Notes under the pieces: generated by a model
What the model saw: the letters and a program-made list of their open reading frames with translations, nothing else
Databases searched by the model: none
Told to the model about the DNA's origin: nothing
Assembly (NCBI RefSeq): GCF_003390925.1
Contig: NZ_QUBS01000021.1
Span: 62,001 to 126,000, forward strand
Source: Trinickia diaoshuihuensis
GTDB taxonomy: Bacteria > Pseudomonadota > Gammaproteobacteria > Burkholderiales > Burkholderiaceae
Direction: 5' to 3'
DNA: 64,000 nt
Shown here: piece after piece, positions 32,308 to 44,634 of the stretch
Position numbering within the stretch: position 1 is the stretch's first letter
Layout of the letters: every line of letters begins with the position of its first letter
Made by a program: the position numbers and the translations under genes

Positions 32308-32655
32308 TTACATATTGTGCTGCCCGCGGCCCAAGGCGGTGACTACGCCCTTCTTATTGAAGCGCACGGTCAGGTTATGCTCTTCTTCCGACTTGCCCAT
32401 CATATTCGCGATGGGAATAAACGCCATGGCAGTGGTCTTGACGGTCTGATAGGTCCAGACCTGTTCGCCGCCTTGCTGCAATTCGACATCGCCCGGCTTG
32501 CCGAGCGTGCGCTCGACGTCCTGCATCGTCGATTTTCCGATTTGAATGGACGACACCTTCTGTTCATCCGTGATCGACGCGTTACCGGTAACGCAGCCAC
32601 TCAACGTCGAGCCGGCTGCGGCCGCGATGAGCGCACATGCGATGATTTTTTTCAT
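32308..32655 (-). CDS. SmpA/OmlA-like lipoprotein
   Basis: A 115-residue lipoprotein. The start MKKIIACALIAAAAGSTLSG with lipobox L-S-G-Cys21 is clear; a longer frame reading adds an N-terminus that would bury the signal. After lipidation a BamE-type fold is suggested by IQIGKSTMQDVERTLGKPG and EQVWTYQTVK. BamE/OmlA proteins support outer-membrane assembly or envelope stability, but several small paralogues per genome exist and this one cannot be called BamE itself. It stands alone between the protease and mnmE, all read leftward. Confidence 0.82.
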   Translation of the reverse strand: MKKIIACALIAAAAGSTLSGCVTGNASITDEQKVSSIQIGKSTMQDVERTLGKPGDVELQQGGEQVWTYQTVKTTAMAFIPIANMMGKSEEEHNLTVRFNKKGVVTALGRGQHNM

Positions 32656-32810
32656 GAAATTTGGCCTTTGCTTACAGAGTTGTTCTTGTCGCACGGCGGG
32701 AACGTGGATCTGTTTCTTATTCGCGCCGTGCGTAAATATCGGCAAAAGCCGGCAAAACTTTAGGGCATTGCAGAGCAGATGCTGTTGTTTTCCTATTTTT
32801 TACCCACCAA

Positions 32811-34214
32811 TCACTTCCCAATACAAAACCGGCTGAAAATCACGCCGAGCAGATCGTCGGACGTGAACTCCCCGGTGATCGAGTTCAACTGATCCTGAGC
32901 GAGCCGAAGTTCTTCGGCGAATAAGTCCAGCGACTGCGCACGCTCTTGCGCATGCGCTTGCGCGAGCGCCGTATGCTCCTGCGCCGCGCGCAAGGCGATG
33001 AGGTGCCGTTCACGCGCAAGGTAGACGCTTTCCGTCCCGGCTTGCCACCCCGCGATGCGCAACAGTTCCGCGCGCAATAGCTCGATGCCTTCGCCGCGCT
33101 TAGCCGACAAGCGAATCTCGCAGACTTCAGGTACGCCCCCCGGCGGCGTATGCCGGCTCACGCACGCGCCGATCGACGTCAAATCCGTTTTGTTCAACAC
33201 GCGCACCACGGGTACCCCCGCTGGAAAGCGCTGTGCGATCACGACATCTTCCTCGGTCATCCCCGAGCGCGCATCGAGCAGATGCAAGACGACGTCCGCA
33301 CGCTCGATCTCAGCCCACGTGCGGGCGATGCCGATTCGCTCGACCTCGTCCTCGGTGTCGCGCAGCCCGGCCGTATCGATGACGTGCAGCGGGATGCCTT
33401 CGATCTGAATCGTCTGGGTCACCTTATCGCGCGTCGTTCCCGCGATCGGCGTGACGATGGCCAGCTCCGCTCCGGCGAGCGCATTGAGCAGCGACGATTT
33501 GCCGACGTTCGGCTGCCCCGCGAGCACGACCGCCAACCCCTCGCGCAGCAGCGCGCCTTGGCGCGCTTCCCCCAAAATGTGATCGAGCCGAGTGCGAATA
33601 TGCGCCAGTTTGCCGTGCGCATCGGCGGCTTCCAGAAAGTCGATTTCCTCCTCGGGAAAATCGAGCGTCGCCTCGACGAGCATGCGCAACGCGATCACCT
33701 CGTCCACGAGCGCATGAATGTCGCGCGAGAACGCGCCGTCGAGCGAGCGCCCCGCCGAACGCGCCGCGGCTTCGGTGCTGGCCTCGATCAGATCGGCGAC
33801 GGCTTCCGCTTGGGCGAGATCGAGTTTGTCGTTCAAAAACGCACGCCGCGTGAATTCGCCGGGCTCGGCGAGCCGCAGATTGAACGCTCGACCCGCTTCG
33901 AGACAGCGTTGCAGCACGAGTTGCAGCACCACAGGTCCGCCGTGACCTTGCAACTCGAGAACATGCTCGCCCGTGTACGAGTGCGGCGCGGGAAAGTAGA
34001 GCGCAATGCCGCGATCGAGAACCTCGCCAGCCGCATCGACGAACGGCACATAACTCGCGTGGCGCGGAGCGAGCATTTGGCCGCAAAGCGCCTTCGTCAA
34101 CGCGTGCGCGCCGGCCTCGCCGGCGCGTCCGAACGATACGCGCACGACACCGATTCCACCCCGTCCGGGAGCGGTGGCAATGGCGACGATCGGATCTGAA
34201 TCGAGAGGCAGCAT
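32811..34214 (-). CDS. mnmE: tRNA uridine-5-carboxymethylaminomethyl modification GTPase MnmE
   Basis: A 467-residue GTPase that with MnmG modifies the wobble uridine of several tRNAs. I start at the ATG at 34214, giving [20 protein letters not shown], the normal family N-terminus; upstream codons add an unsupported extension. The N-terminal folate-binding domain is followed by a helical domain with the inserted G domain: G1 GQPNVGKSS near residue 230, the switch region [14 protein letters not shown] and NKTD. The conserved C-terminus FCIGK is present with its essential cysteine. Confidence 0.97.
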   Translation of the reverse strand: MLPLDSDPIVAIATAPGRGGIGVVRVSFGRAGEAGAHALTKALCGQMLAPRHASYVPFVDAAGEVLDRGIALYFPAPHSYTGEHVLELQGHGGPVVLQLVLQRCLEAGRAFNLRLAEPGEFTRRAFLNDKLDLAQAEAVADLIEASTEAAARSAGRSLDGAFSRDIHALVDEVIALRMLVEATLDFPEEEIDFLEAADAHGKLAHIRTRLDHILGEARQGALLREGLAVVLAGQPNVGKSSLLNALAGAELAIVTPIAGTTRDKVTQTIQIEGIPLHVIDTAGLRDTEDEVERIGIARTWAEIERADVVLHLLDARSGMTEEDVVIAQRFPAGVPVVRVLNKTDLTSIGACVSRHTPPGGVPEVCEIRLSAKRGEGIELLRAELLRIAGWQAGTESVYLARERHLIALRAAQEHTALAQAHAQERAQSLDLFAEELRLAQDQLNSITGEFTSDDLLGVIFSRFCIGK

Positions 34215-34433
34215 GGTCGAACGGAAGCAATAAGGAGGAAAGTCGCGCGCGCCGAATGAGCACGGTGTCGCGCCAGCAATTCGAGCAATTGGCACGCAAA
34301 AAAATACGCCAGCCGAGTAGCGGGTCCAGCCGCGGTCCCCGAGGCGCCCGCGCTTGGCATTGTAACGTGCTCAAGCATAGGCCTCGGCCGGACGGCTGAG
34401 CGTGCCGTCGGCCCGATAACATAGTTAAGATTT

Positions 34434-34457
34434 ATCTCATTCGAGATAGTCTAAAAT
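34434..34457 (+). promoter_or_regulatory. Putative operator/promoter ahead of the HTH regulator gene
   Basis: The palindrome ATCTC-ATTC-GAGAT (34434-34447) lies immediately upstream of a TAAAAT box (34452-34457) in an AT-rich patch of the 434-base gap between mnmE and the regulator. A perfect TTGACA occurs at 34519-34524 but lacks a good -10. Both are predictions by eye. No gene is seen in the rest of this gap. Confidence 0.35.
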
Positions 34458-34648
34458 TAGGACGAACGGAAGTATGCCGATTGTGTTCTGCCGGCCCAAG
34501 TCCAAGCACCAAGCGGGTTTGACAAAATCGGCACCGGCTTGAATGGGGCCGCCTGTCAATTCAGAACAAATGTTATTCGTGCCCGATCAGGCTAAAGCTG
34601 ACCCGGCTGGTTGTCTCCTCGGTGTGGACGGGATTGCACAATTTGCCG

Positions 34649-35071
34649 ATGCCAACCGTCGATGAAAAAGCGGCGTTCTCGGAGCGCCTCAAGTTCGCGT
34701 TACAGCGCAGCCCTGAAAAAGTGGCGGGCGGGACGCAGCTTGCGCTGCATTTCAACTTACGCCACCGCGGCGAACATCCGATTTCGCCGCAAACGGCCCA
34801 TAAGTGGCTGACCGGCCGCACGATTCCGACACCCGACAAGCTGCAGACGCTGGCGGAGTGGTTGCGCGTCGATCTGCACTGGCTGCATTACGGTCCGGCG
34901 CCGAACGCGGCCGCGCGCACGACGCCTAAGCCGCTCCCGCGCGACGAAAAGTATCCGCTCACGCCGGAGACGATAGAACTCGCGTCGAAGATCGAGTCGC
35001 TGTCGGCTCACCATCGCTATCTCGTGCAGGAATTGATCGAACAGTTCTACGGCGATCGTCCGGAACGTTGA
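34649..35071 (+). CDS. Small helix-turn-helix DNA-binding regulator
   Basis: A protein of about 140 residues (ATG 34649; an upstream in-frame GTG at 34622 is possible and neither has a strong ribosome site). The N-terminal part resembles phage-repressor/XRE-type helix-turn-helix proteins: SERLKFALQRSP, GTQLALHFNLRH, and SPQTAHKWLTGRTIPTPDKL as the likely recognition unit, then LAEWLRVDLHWLHYG. The C-terminal half is helical (SKIESLSAHHRYLVQELIEQ). Its target is unknown; the palindrome upstream suggests autoregulation. It is convergent with yidC, sharing a bidirectional terminator. Confidence 0.72.
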   Translation: MPTVDEKAAFSERLKFALQRSPEKVAGGTQLALHFNLRHRGEHPISPQTAHKWLTGRTIPTPDKLQTLAEWLRVDLHWLHYGPAPNAAARTTPKPLPRDEKYPLTPETIELASKIESLSAHHRYLVQELIEQFYGDRPER

Positions 35072-35096
35072 TCGCGCTTTAGACGATCGTTCAGCC

Positions 35097-35133
35097 AAAA
35101 AAAATCGCCCGGCATGCCGGGCGTTTTTCTTTT
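35097..35133. terminator. Bidirectional intrinsic terminator between the HTH gene and yidC
   Basis: The GC-rich palindrome CGCCCGGCATGCCGGGCG (35106-35123) is flanked by an A run on the left (35097-35104) and a T-rich run on the right (TTTTTCTTTT, 35124-35133). It can terminate both the rightward regulator gene and the leftward yidC transcript. Confidence 0.9.
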
Positions 35134-35185
35134 GCGCTGAGTCTGCCGGATCGCACGGTAAGCACCGTGCGCCGGCGTTCGGCGA

Positions 35186-36841
35186 TCAGGCCGCCTTCTT
35201 CTTGTCCGCGCCCATCACGCGCGTGATGTAGTACTGCTGCGTGATCGACAGCACGTTGTTCACGACGTAGTACAGCACGAGGCCGGCCGGGAAGAAGAAG
35301 AACATGACCGAGAATGCGATCGGCATGAACATCATCATCTTGGCCTGAACGGGGTCCGGCGGCGTCGGGTTCAAGCGCGTCTGCAGGAACATCGACACGG
35401 CCATCAGTACCGGCAGGATGAAGAACGGGTCCTGCTGCGACAGGTCGTGGATCCAGAGAATCCACGGTGCGCCGCGCATTTCCACCGACGAGAGCAGCAC
35501 CCAGTACAGCGAGATGAAGACCGGAATCTGGATGACGATCGGCAAGCAGCCGCCGAACGGGTTCACCTTTTCCGTCTTGTACAGCTCCATGAGCGCCGCG
35601 TTCATCTTTTGCGGGTCGCTCTTGAAGCGTTCGCGCAGCGCTTGCATGCGCGGCGTGATTTCCTTCATACGTGCCATCGACTTGTAGCTGGCCGCCGACA
35701 GCGGGAAGAACACGGTCTTGATCAGCACCGTGAGCAGCACGATCGCCCAGCCCCAGTTGCCCACCACGCCATGGATCTTCTCTAGCAGCCAGAACAGCGG
35801 CTTGGCGATGATCGTGACATAGCCGTAGTCCTTCACGAGTTCGAGGCCCGGCGCCACGCCTTCGAGCACGCGCTCTTCCTCGGGGCCCGCGAACAGGCGA
35901 GCCGAGACGTCCGTCGATTTGCCCGGCTCGATTGCGGGCAGCGGCTGCTGCACGCCGATGCGATAAAGCGTCGGGTCGACCTTCTCGATATAGATGTTGC
36001 GCGGGGCGTCTTGCTGCGGAATCCAGGCCGTCGCGAAATAGTGCTGAATCATCGCGATCCAGCCGTTGTTCGCGGAGGTGGCTACGTCGACTTTGTTCTT
36101 GTCGATGTCGCTGAACGTGATCTTTTGGAAGTGATGCTCGTTCGTATAGACGGCCGGGCCGAGGAACGTGTGCGAGAAGCGCGGGGTTTCGACGGCTTGG
36201 CTGTCGCGCACGATTTCCATGTAGAGGCTCGGCTTGACCTTCACCGCGCCGACGTTTTCGATCTTCGTATCGACGCCGATCACATAGCTGTCGCGCGTGA
36301 ACGTGTAGGTCTTCACGACTTTCACGCCGCCCTTGACGGGCGATTCGAGCGAAACCGTCAGCGTCTTCTGATCGGGACTCAGCGTGAGCGGTCCCGGAAC
36401 CGGCGTGAAGATGTCGTTGTGATTCGGGAAATCGCCGCCGATGAGGCCCGTGCGCGCGAGATACGTATGGCTCGCGGTGTGATCGAACAGCGTGACGTTG
36501 AAAGGCGCGCCGTTGGCATTGGCGTTCTTCGTCAGCACGAGCTTTTCGAGCGTGCCGCCGCGCGTGTCGATTTCGCCGTCATAGACGTCGGTGCTGAAGT
36601 GAATCAACTGTGCTTGCGCCTGCGGCTGAGCCGGCGCCGTGCCGGCGACCGGCGGCGTTGCGGCGGGCGTGGCGGAAGCTTCCGAACCGGGCGTACCCGA
36701 AGCGGGGCCCGTGGCCGTCTGCGTGTGCGTCGGGTTCGGGAAGAACATCGACGGGCGGCCATGATCGCGTTGCCAGTTGTCGAACAGCATGACGGCTGAC
36801 ACGAAGAAGATCGCCCATAGGATGGTGCGTTTGATATCCAT
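35186..36841 (-). CDS. yidC: Membrane protein insertase YidC
   Basis: A 551-residue inner-membrane insertase of the Oxa1 family. It has an uncleaved N-terminal membrane helix ([20 protein letters not shown]), a low-complexity linker, a large periplasmic beta domain (about residues 60-340), and the conserved C-terminal five-helix core, including [20 protein letters not shown] and [20 protein letters not shown]. It inserts proteins with or without SecYEG, including subunit c of the ATP synthase encoded in this window. It lies downstream of yidD, rnpA and rpmH. Confidence 0.97.
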   Translation of the reverse strand: MDIKRTILWAIFFVSAVMLFDNWQRDHGRPSMFFPNPTHTQTATGPASGTPGSEASATPAATPPVAGTAPAQPQAQAQLIHFSTDVYDGEIDTRGGTLEKLVLTKNANANGAPFNVTLFDHTASHTYLARTGLIGGDFPNHNDIFTPVPGPLTLSPDQKTLTVSLESPVKGGVKVVKTYTFTRDSYVIGVDTKIENVGAVKVKPSLYMEIVRDSQAVETPRFSHTFLGPAVYTNEHHFQKITFSDIDKNKVDVATSANNGWIAMIQHYFATAWIPQQDAPRNIYIEKVDPTLYRIGVQQPLPAIEPGKSTDVSARLFAGPEEERVLEGVAPGLELVKDYGYVTIIAKPLFWLLEKIHGVVGNWGWAIVLLTVLIKTVFFPLSAASYKSMARMKEITPRMQALRERFKSDPQKMNAALMELYKTEKVNPFGGCLPIVIQIPVFISLYWVLLSSVEMRGAPWILWIHDLSQQDPFFILPVLMAVSMFLQTRLNPTPPDPVQAKMMMFMPIAFSVMFFFFPAGLVLYYVVNNVLSITQQYYITRVMGADKKKAA

Positions 36842-36871
36842 GCGTGGTCTCAGAGTCGATGGAGCGGCGTT

Positions 36872-37102
36872 TCAGCGCTTTTTCGGGGGTGCGGGTGGAA
36901 CGAGATCGATTCCGCCCGCGGAAAACGGATGGCAGCGGCATAAGCGCCTCACCGCGAGATAACTCCCGCGCGCGGCGCCATGATACTGGATTGCCTCGCG
37001 CGCGTAATCGGAACAGGAGGGATAAAAACGGCACCGGCTGCCGAGCAAAGGGCTGACGGCAACCTTATACAGACGCAGCAACGCGATCAGTACCGTTTGC
37101 AT
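36872..37102 (-). CDS. yidD: Membrane protein insertion efficiency factor YidD
   Basis: A 76-residue protein with the YidD signature: [14 protein letters not shown], then [34 protein letters not shown] and a terminal charged tail. The three conserved cysteine positions are intact and an N-terminal amphipathic helix is expected to sit on the inner membrane near YidC. The ATG at 37102 is the only start that gives the family N-terminus. It lies between rnpA and yidC in the conserved order. Confidence 0.95.
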   Translation of the reverse strand: MQTVLIALLRLYKVAVSPLLGSRCRFYPSCSDYAREAIQYHGAARGSYLAVRRLCRCHPFSAGGIDLVPPAPPKKR

Positions 37103-37188
37103 AGCATCGGGGAGCGAGGCTCCCGGCGAGCGGCAGGGCGCGTGCAACGGATGCCGGCGGGCATCGGGGCGCACGTGCGCATGCCGAG

Positions 37189-37608
37189 TCAATCCTGCGC
37201 CGAATCGGGCGGCGGTGCTGCCTGGCGCCGCGCGATCTCGCGCGCGACCTTGCCGAGCAGCATCTCGATTTCCGTCCGGCACAACGCTCTCAAAGGCGGC
37301 GAGACTGCGCTTGGCATCGCGGCTTTGTCGAAGCGCGTGGACAAACGCAGCAGCACGTCCCAGCCGTCGAATTCCGCGCGGCGCAGCCGAAAGCTCTCGC
37401 GCGCGATCCGCTTCACGAGATTGCGCGTCGCCGCGCGCGCGGCAAACTTCTTGCCGACGACGAGTCCAAGACGCGCCGCCTGGCCGGTCGGCCGCGCATA
37501 GACGACGAAGTGCGTCGAGCGGCGCCACGGGCGCAAACGAAAAACGGATGAAAATTCATCCGTTTTGAGAAGCCTCGCGGCTTTGGGGAAGGCTGCTGGT
37601 GCTCGCAA
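37189..37608 (-). CDS. rnpA: Ribonuclease P protein component
   Basis: A basic protein of about 139 residues that supports the RNase P ribozyme in tRNA 5' processing. The family N-terminus [18 protein letters not shown] and the RNR-type motif [19 protein letters not shown] are clear. No ATG fits; the start is read as TTG at 37608, which places the conserved block eight residues in, but a slightly different non-ATG start is possible. It lies 88 bases after rpmH in the usual rpmH-rnpA-yidD-yidC order. Confidence 0.93.
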   Translation of the reverse strand: MRAPAAFPKAARLLKTDEFSSVFRLRPWRRSTHFVVYARPTGQAARLGLVVGKKFAARAATRNLVKRIARESFRLRRAEFDGWDVLLRLSTRFDKAAMPSAVSPPLRALCRTEIEMLLGKVAREIARRQAAPPPDSAQD

Positions 37609-37696
37609 CGGAACCGGGCCCGATGAGGAAGTGCAGCCCGTGCCGGCAGCCCCCGCGCATGCGCGAGAGATAGCGACGGCGCGTGTCGCCTTCGAC

Positions 37697-37831
37697 TTAG
37701 ATGGCCAGACGCTTGCGGCCCTTGGCGCGGCGAGCGTTGATCACTTTGCGGCCGCCGGCGGTCTTCATGCGCACGCGAAAGCCATGGGTGCGCTTGCGGC
37801 GCGTAACGGACGGTTGGTAAGTACGTTTCAT
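37697..37831 (-). CDS. rpmH: 50S ribosomal protein L34
   Basis: A 44-residue, extremely basic protein beginning [20 protein letters not shown] and ending GRKRLAI, which is standard for L34. First gene of the leftward rpmH-rnpA-yidD-yidC unit; a good promoter lies 122-150 bases upstream on the minus strand. Confidence 0.98.
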
Positions 37832-37952
37832 GTCGATCTCACTTGAGAATGGACCGCGTACGCATCGGCACTAGGCGCGCTTTAGACAACATTAAACGCT
37901 AGGCAATGGGCCGGGGTCGAAAAAAGGGTGTTCGCTTTCGCGGGAACCCGCT

Positions 37953-37981
37953 ATTTAAACCGCTTTTCTCTTGGCCGTCAA
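37953..37981 (-). promoter_or_regulatory. Predicted sigma-70 promoter of rpmH-rnpA-yidD-yidC
   Basis: On the minus strand TTGACG (37981-37976) and TTAAAT (37958-37953) are separated by exactly 17 bases. It points toward rpmH and lies in the AT-rich part of the probable origin. Confidence 0.65.
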
Positions 37982-38058
37982 TACCTTACGTGCAGTTCGC
38001 GCGCGCAGGCGCTGCAATGGCCGCCTGCCAAGCATGCGCGCGGCGCACGATCCGGCCC

Positions 38059-38067
38059 TGTGGATAA
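38059..38067 (-). other. Consensus DnaA box in the dnaA upstream region
   Basis: TGTGGATAA on the plus strand is TTATCCACA on the minus strand, an exact DnaA box. It ends a few bases before the region where the -35 element of the TAGAAT promoter would lie, consistent with origin function and dnaA autoregulation. Confidence 0.8.
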
Positions 38068-38270
38068 CTTCCTGGGCCTGCGCGTTTGGCGGTAGAATCT
38101 CGCCTTACTTCAAGAATCCAGCACGCCGCTCCGCCAGGGCCGGATCGCCGCAATCGCTTGTGGCGACGGGCCGCGGGGCTCTCTCGCTTTGCCGCGTGGG
38201 ATCCTTTTGCCGCGCGACGCTCGGGGAGAGCGGCGGCGGGTCGCCGTGCCTCAAAAAAGATATCGCCTTG

Positions 38271-39887
38271 ATGAACGAATTCTGGCAACACTGTTCCGCA
38301 CTGCTGGAGCGTGAGTTGACGCCGCAGCAGTACGTAACGTGGATCAAACCGTTGGCCCCGGTCGCCTTCGACGCTGCCGCGAACACGCTGTCCATCGCCG
38401 CGCCGAATCGCTTCAAGCTCGACTGGGTCAAAAGCCAGTTTTCGGGCCGTATCTCCGATCTCGCCCGCGATTTTTGGCAGGCCCCCGTGGAAGTCCAATT
38501 CGTGCTCGATCCGAAGGCAGGTATGCGCGCGGGTGCCGGTACCGGTTCCGGCGTGCCGCTGCCGCGCGTGCCGGCGTCGGCGGCGGCCGCGATGAGCGCG
38601 GCCGGCCTGACGCTCGACGGCGGCATGGCCGCGCCGGCTGCGAAACCGGCTGCCAACGGCTTTGCCGGCAACCCGGGGGCGAACGGCGGGGCGGGCAGTG
38701 GGGCCATGGGGGCCAGCATGTCCAATGGTGCGAACGCCGCGCCAGACGACGCGGCCGATCTCGATCTGCCGAGCGTCGACGCGCATGAAGCCGCGGCCGC
38801 GCGCCGCACCTGGCGTCCGGCCTCGGGCGCCGCGCCGGGCAGCCCCGAATCGGAATCGATGTACGAGCGCTCGAAGCTCAATCCCGTCTTGACGTTCGAC
38901 AATTTCGTCACCGGTAAGGCGAACCAGCTCGCCCGGGCGGCCGCCATTCAAGTGGCCGACAACCCCGGCATCTCGTACAACCCGCTGTTTCTGTACGGCG
39001 GCGTGGGCCTGGGCAAGACGCACTTGATTCATGCGATCGGCAATCAGTTGCTGCAAGACAAGGCCGGCGCGCGCATCCGCTATATCCATGCCGAGCAATA
39101 CGTGTCCGACGTGGTGAAAGCCTATCAGCGCAAGGCGTTCGACGATTTCAAGCGTTATTACCATTCGCTCGACCTGCTGCTGATCGACGACATTCAGTTT
39201 TTCTCGGGGAAGTCGCGGACGCAGGAAGAATTCTTCTATGCGTTCGAGGCGCTCGTCGCGAACAAGGCCCAGGTCATCATCACGAGCGACACGTACCCGA
39301 AGGAGATTTCGGGGATCGACGACCGTCTGATCTCGCGTTTCGATTCGGGGCTCACCGTCGCGATCGAGCCGCCCGAGCTCGAAATGCGCGTGGCGATCTT
39401 GATGCGCAAGGCGCAGTCGGAAGGAGTGAGTCTTTCCGAGGACGTCGCCTTTTTCGTCGCGAAGCACCTGCGCTCGAACGTGCGCGAGCTCGAGGGCGCG
39501 TTGCGCAAGATCCTCGCGTACTCGAAGTTCCATGGCCGCGAGATTTCGATCGAGTTGACCAAGGAAGCGCTCAAGGATCTGTTGACGGTGCAAAACCGCC
39601 AGATCTCGGTCGAGAACATCCAAAAGACCGTCGCCGACTTCTACAACATCAAAGTTGCCGACATGTACTCGAAAAAGCGTCCCGCGAACATCGCGCGGCC
39701 GCGGCAGATCGCGATGTATCTGGCCAAGGAGCTGACGCAAAAGAGCTTGCCCGAGATCGGCGAGCTTTTCGGCGGACGCGATCACACCACGGTTTTGCAC
39801 GCCGTGCGCAAGATCGCCGACGAGCGCGGCAAGGACGCCCAGCTCAATCACGAATTGCACGTGCTCGAACAAACGCTGAAGGGCTAG
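38271..39887 (+). CDS. dnaA: Chromosomal replication initiator DnaA
   Basis: A 538-residue initiator. ATG 38271 gives [20 protein letters not shown], the normal domain I start. Domain II (about residues 85-195) is a long Gly/Ala/Asn-rich linker, typical of Burkholderiaceae and longer than in E. coli. The AAA+ domain has Walker [11 protein letters not shown] (near residue 242) and Walker [11 protein letters not shown]; an arginine-finger region lies at [11 protein letters not shown]. Domain IV carries the DnaA-box signature [15 protein letters not shown]. It melts oriC and loads DnaB. First of the dnaA-dnaN-gyrB run. Confidence 0.98.
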   Translation: MNEFWQHCSALLERELTPQQYVTWIKPLAPVAFDAAANTLSIAAPNRFKLDWVKSQFSGRISDLARDFWQAPVEVQFVLDPKAGMRAGAGTGSGVPLPRVPASAAAAMSAAGLTLDGGMAAPAAKPAANGFAGNPGANGGAGSGAMGASMSNGANAAPDDAADLDLPSVDAHEAAAARRTWRPASGAAPGSPESESMYERSKLNPVLTFDNFVTGKANQLARAAAIQVADNPGISYNPLFLYGGVGLGKTHLIHAIGNQLLQDKAGARIRYIHAEQYVSDVVKAYQRKAFDDFKRYYHSLDLLLIDDIQFFSGKSRTQEEFFYAFEALVANKAQVIITSDTYPKEISGIDDRLISRFDSGLTVAIEPPELEMRVAILMRKAQSEGVSLSEDVAFFVAKHLRSNVRELEGALRKILAYSKFHGREISIELTKEALKDLLTVQNRQISVENIQKTVADFYNIKVADMYSKKRPANIARPRQIAMYLAKELTQKSLPEIGELFGGRDHTTVLHAVRKIADERGKDAQLNHELHVLEQTLKG

Positions 39888-40139
39888 GCGCGGCTTCGCG
39901 CGCCCGTTCCCGGGATGCGCGCGCATGGCCCCCCGTTTTGGCTGGAGCCGGTGATTTTTCAGGCACAATATAGGTTTAGCCCCCCGTGCTTCGCAGCGCG
40001 ATCGAGGCGGGGATGAAAGCGCGGGAACAACGCGCGGGCAGAATGGCGAAAGCGCGCAGCAAATGCGGGGTATCGGCGCTTTCGTCGAACAAACTGCCGG
40101 GTGAGGCGGAGTTTGCCGTCATATCAACGAAGGAACCCT

Positions 40140-41243
40140 ATGCAACTGGTCAAGACCGAACGAGATAACCTCCTAAGGCCGCTGCAAACCGTGAGCGGCA
40201 TCGTCGAGCGCCGCCACACGTTGCCGATCCTCGCGAACTTGCTGATCACCAAGAACGGCCCGGATGTGTCGTTTCTGTCGACTGACCTCGAGTTGCAAAT
40301 CACGACGCGCGCCGACTTCGGCGTGGGCGGCGAATCGGTTGCGACGACCGTCGCGGCGCGCAAGCTGCTGGACATTTTGCGGGCGATGCCGGACGGGCAA
40401 GTGAGCTTGTCGCTGGCCGACAAGCGGTTGACCGTGCAGTCGGGCAAGAGCCGCTTCGCGCTGCAGACGCTCGCGGCCGACGAATTCCCGACGGTTGCCC
40501 AGGCGAAGGATTACGGCGCGAGCCTGACCGTCCCGCAAAAGACGTTCCGCCAATTGCTCGGCATGGTGTATTTCGCCATGGCGCAGCAAGATATCCGCTA
40601 CTACTTGAACGGGATGCTGCTCGTCGTGGACGGCGGCCAGTTGATGGCCGTGGCGACCGATGGTCACCGTCTCGCGTTCTCGTCGATGAAGATCGAGGGG
40701 GACTTCCCGCGTCAGGAAGTGATCATTCCGCGCAAGACGATTCTGGAGTTGCAGCGTTTGCTCGAGGATATCGACGACACGCTGCGCATCGATATTGCGT
40801 CGACGCAAGTCAAGTTCACGTTCGGCCAGGTGGAACTCGTCTCGAAGCTCGTCGAGGGCAAGTTCCCCGACTTCCAGCGCGTGATTCCGAAGGCGCACAA
40901 GAACACGTTCGTGATCGGACGCGACGAGTTGCAGCGCTCGCTGCAGCGCGCGGCGATTTTGACGTCGGACAAATTCAAGGGCGTGCGCTGCGTGATCGAG
41001 CCGGGCCAGCTCAAGATCATGTCGACGAACGCCGATCAGGAAGAGGCGCAGGAAGAACTCGAGATCGCCTACCAGGGCGACACGATCGACATGGGCTTTA
41101 ACGTCACGTACCTGCTCGACGTGCTCGCGAATTTGAAGGTGGACATGCTGCAAGTGAGCGTCGGCGACGCCAGCTCGAGCGCGTTGATCACGATTCCCGA
41201 GAACGAGGAATTCAAGTACGTCGTCATGCCGATGCGTATCTAA
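40140..41243 (+). CDS. dnaN: DNA polymerase III beta sliding clamp
   Basis: A 367-residue clamp subunit. ATG 40140 (MQLVKTERDNLLRPLQTVSG) with CGAAGGAA upstream is chosen over an upstream in-frame start. Three repeated clamp domains of about 120 residues are visible, and the C-terminal VVMPMRI is the hydrophobic binding pocket strand conserved in bacteria. It encircles DNA and binds polymerase III, Hda and repair polymerases. It follows dnaA after 252 bases. Confidence 0.97.
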   Translation: MQLVKTERDNLLRPLQTVSGIVERRHTLPILANLLITKNGPDVSFLSTDLELQITTRADFGVGGESVATTVAARKLLDILRAMPDGQVSLSLADKRLTVQSGKSRFALQTLAADEFPTVAQAKDYGASLTVPQKTFRQLLGMVYFAMAQQDIRYYLNGMLLVVDGGQLMAVATDGHRLAFSSMKIEGDFPRQEVIIPRKTILELQRLLEDIDDTLRIDIASTQVKFTFGQVELVSKLVEGKFPDFQRVIPKAHKNTFVIGRDELQRSLQRAAILTSDKFKGVRCVIEPGQLKIMSTNADQEEAQEELEIAYQGDTIDMGFNVTYLLDVLANLKVDMLQVSVGDASSSALITIPENEEFKYVVMPMRI

Positions 41244-41268
41244 CGCGAAGCGAGCACGAGACGAAACC

Positions 41269-41289
41269 AAGGGGCGCATCGCCCCTTTG
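41269..41289 (+). terminator. Terminator-like hairpin after dnaN
   Basis: AAGGGGCG-CAT-CGCCCCTT forms a perfect eight-bp stem with a three-base loop, 26 bases after the dnaN stop. The following sequence TGGCGTTTCT is only partly T-rich, so termination may be incomplete before gyrB. Confidence 0.55.
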
Positions 41290-41416
41290 GCGTTTCTAAA
41301 AGGGCGGATGAAATCGAGCCGCCCGCCGCCGGCCCCCACCGCGGGTGCAAGAAAACCAGTGCCGCTGCCTGGCTTTTCTGGGGCGTTCGACGTATCGCGC
41401 GGCACAACCGCAGTGA

Positions 41417-43909
<2,493 letters not shown>

Positions 43910-43944
43910 GGGGGCTTGTAGATAGCCTTCTAATCTTCGACAAG

Positions 43945-43983
43945 CGGACCTATAGGTGTCTCAACCTATAGGTCCGTTTTTTT
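43945..43983 (+). terminator. Rho-independent terminator of gyrB
   Basis: A perfect 13-bp stem (CGGACCTATAGGT / ACCTATAGGTCCG) with a six-base loop GTCTCA is followed by seven T, 35 bases after the gyrB stop. Confidence 0.95.
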
Positions 43984-44634
43984 GTTGGGGGGCGCGTTTT
44001 TCATTGTTCATCCAGTGCATGAAAAAGGCAGTTCTTTCGGCTACGAAAAGAACGCGCAACGACCGCGACGTCGCCGGCTGCGCGTTGTTTAATTGCAAGA
44101 AGCACCACCTGTGCTTGTATTCTTGCAAATAAATAGCGCACGCGAGCGGGCGTGTGCCGGAAGCGCCGTTGCAGTCGATTGGAGCGGAGACGTTTTGCAA
44201 CATCGAGGGCAGCCGGGACACGTAGCCTGCTTCATCACGCGGAAGTCCGACGCGCCTGCGATGCCTTCTAGGCGGGCGTCCGTCGGGATGGAGTGACGAA
44301 CACTGAGCGATCGCCTAGCTGACCGCGATAGCGCTATCCCCTCGTCGATGACGCAGCGGTTTCTCGCACGTTTTGCTTGGTAATCTGCCGATTTCTCATT
44401 CAGAAACTCACCTCCGATACGCCGGCGGTCGCGCGGATCTTTAGTCAAAACCTGTTCGACCGCTTTAGCGGTAAAGACGCGGGAATGCTCTTTCCTGTTG
44501 AGAAAGACGACCTAAGCGAGAGATACGAGAGCACAATGCTCGGGCGCAACGCGTTTGCGAGGCATTCGGTGTAGCCGGGTCGCCGGCCATGAACAGCGTC
44601 GCTAGACAACCATCCCCTCCCTCGAAAAATCGCC
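43984..44634. other. Intergenic region after gyrB, lower GC, no convincing gene
   Basis: About 650 bases of noticeably lower GC than its neighbours. Near 44053-44088 an imperfect palindrome (AACGCGCA, a GCGACGTCGC core, TGCGCGTT) is flanked by T on both strands and could be a second, bidirectional terminator. Several frames of 60-120 codons are open on the minus strand, the longest at 44089-44448 (starting MTKDPRDRRRIGGEF), but none has a clear ribosome site or recognisable motif. The stretch may be a decayed insert between the conserved origin genes and the accessory region. Confidence 0.4.

Larger units (their letters stand above)
37832..38270. other. rpmH-dnaA intergenic region, probable oriC
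   Basis: The 439-base gap between divergent rpmH and dnaA is the usual location of oriC in this group. It contains one exact DnaA box (38059-38067, reverse orientation), an AT-rich stretch at 37950-37960, the rpmH promoter and a likely dnaA promoter (TAGAAT at 38092-38097). Only one strict DnaA box is visible, fewer than in many origins, so additional weak boxes would be needed. Confidence 0.6.

Noticed and set aside
43961-44221. An 86-codon minus-strand frame just after gyrB
   Set aside because: It overlaps the gyrB terminator, lacks a ribosome site and has no recognisable motif.
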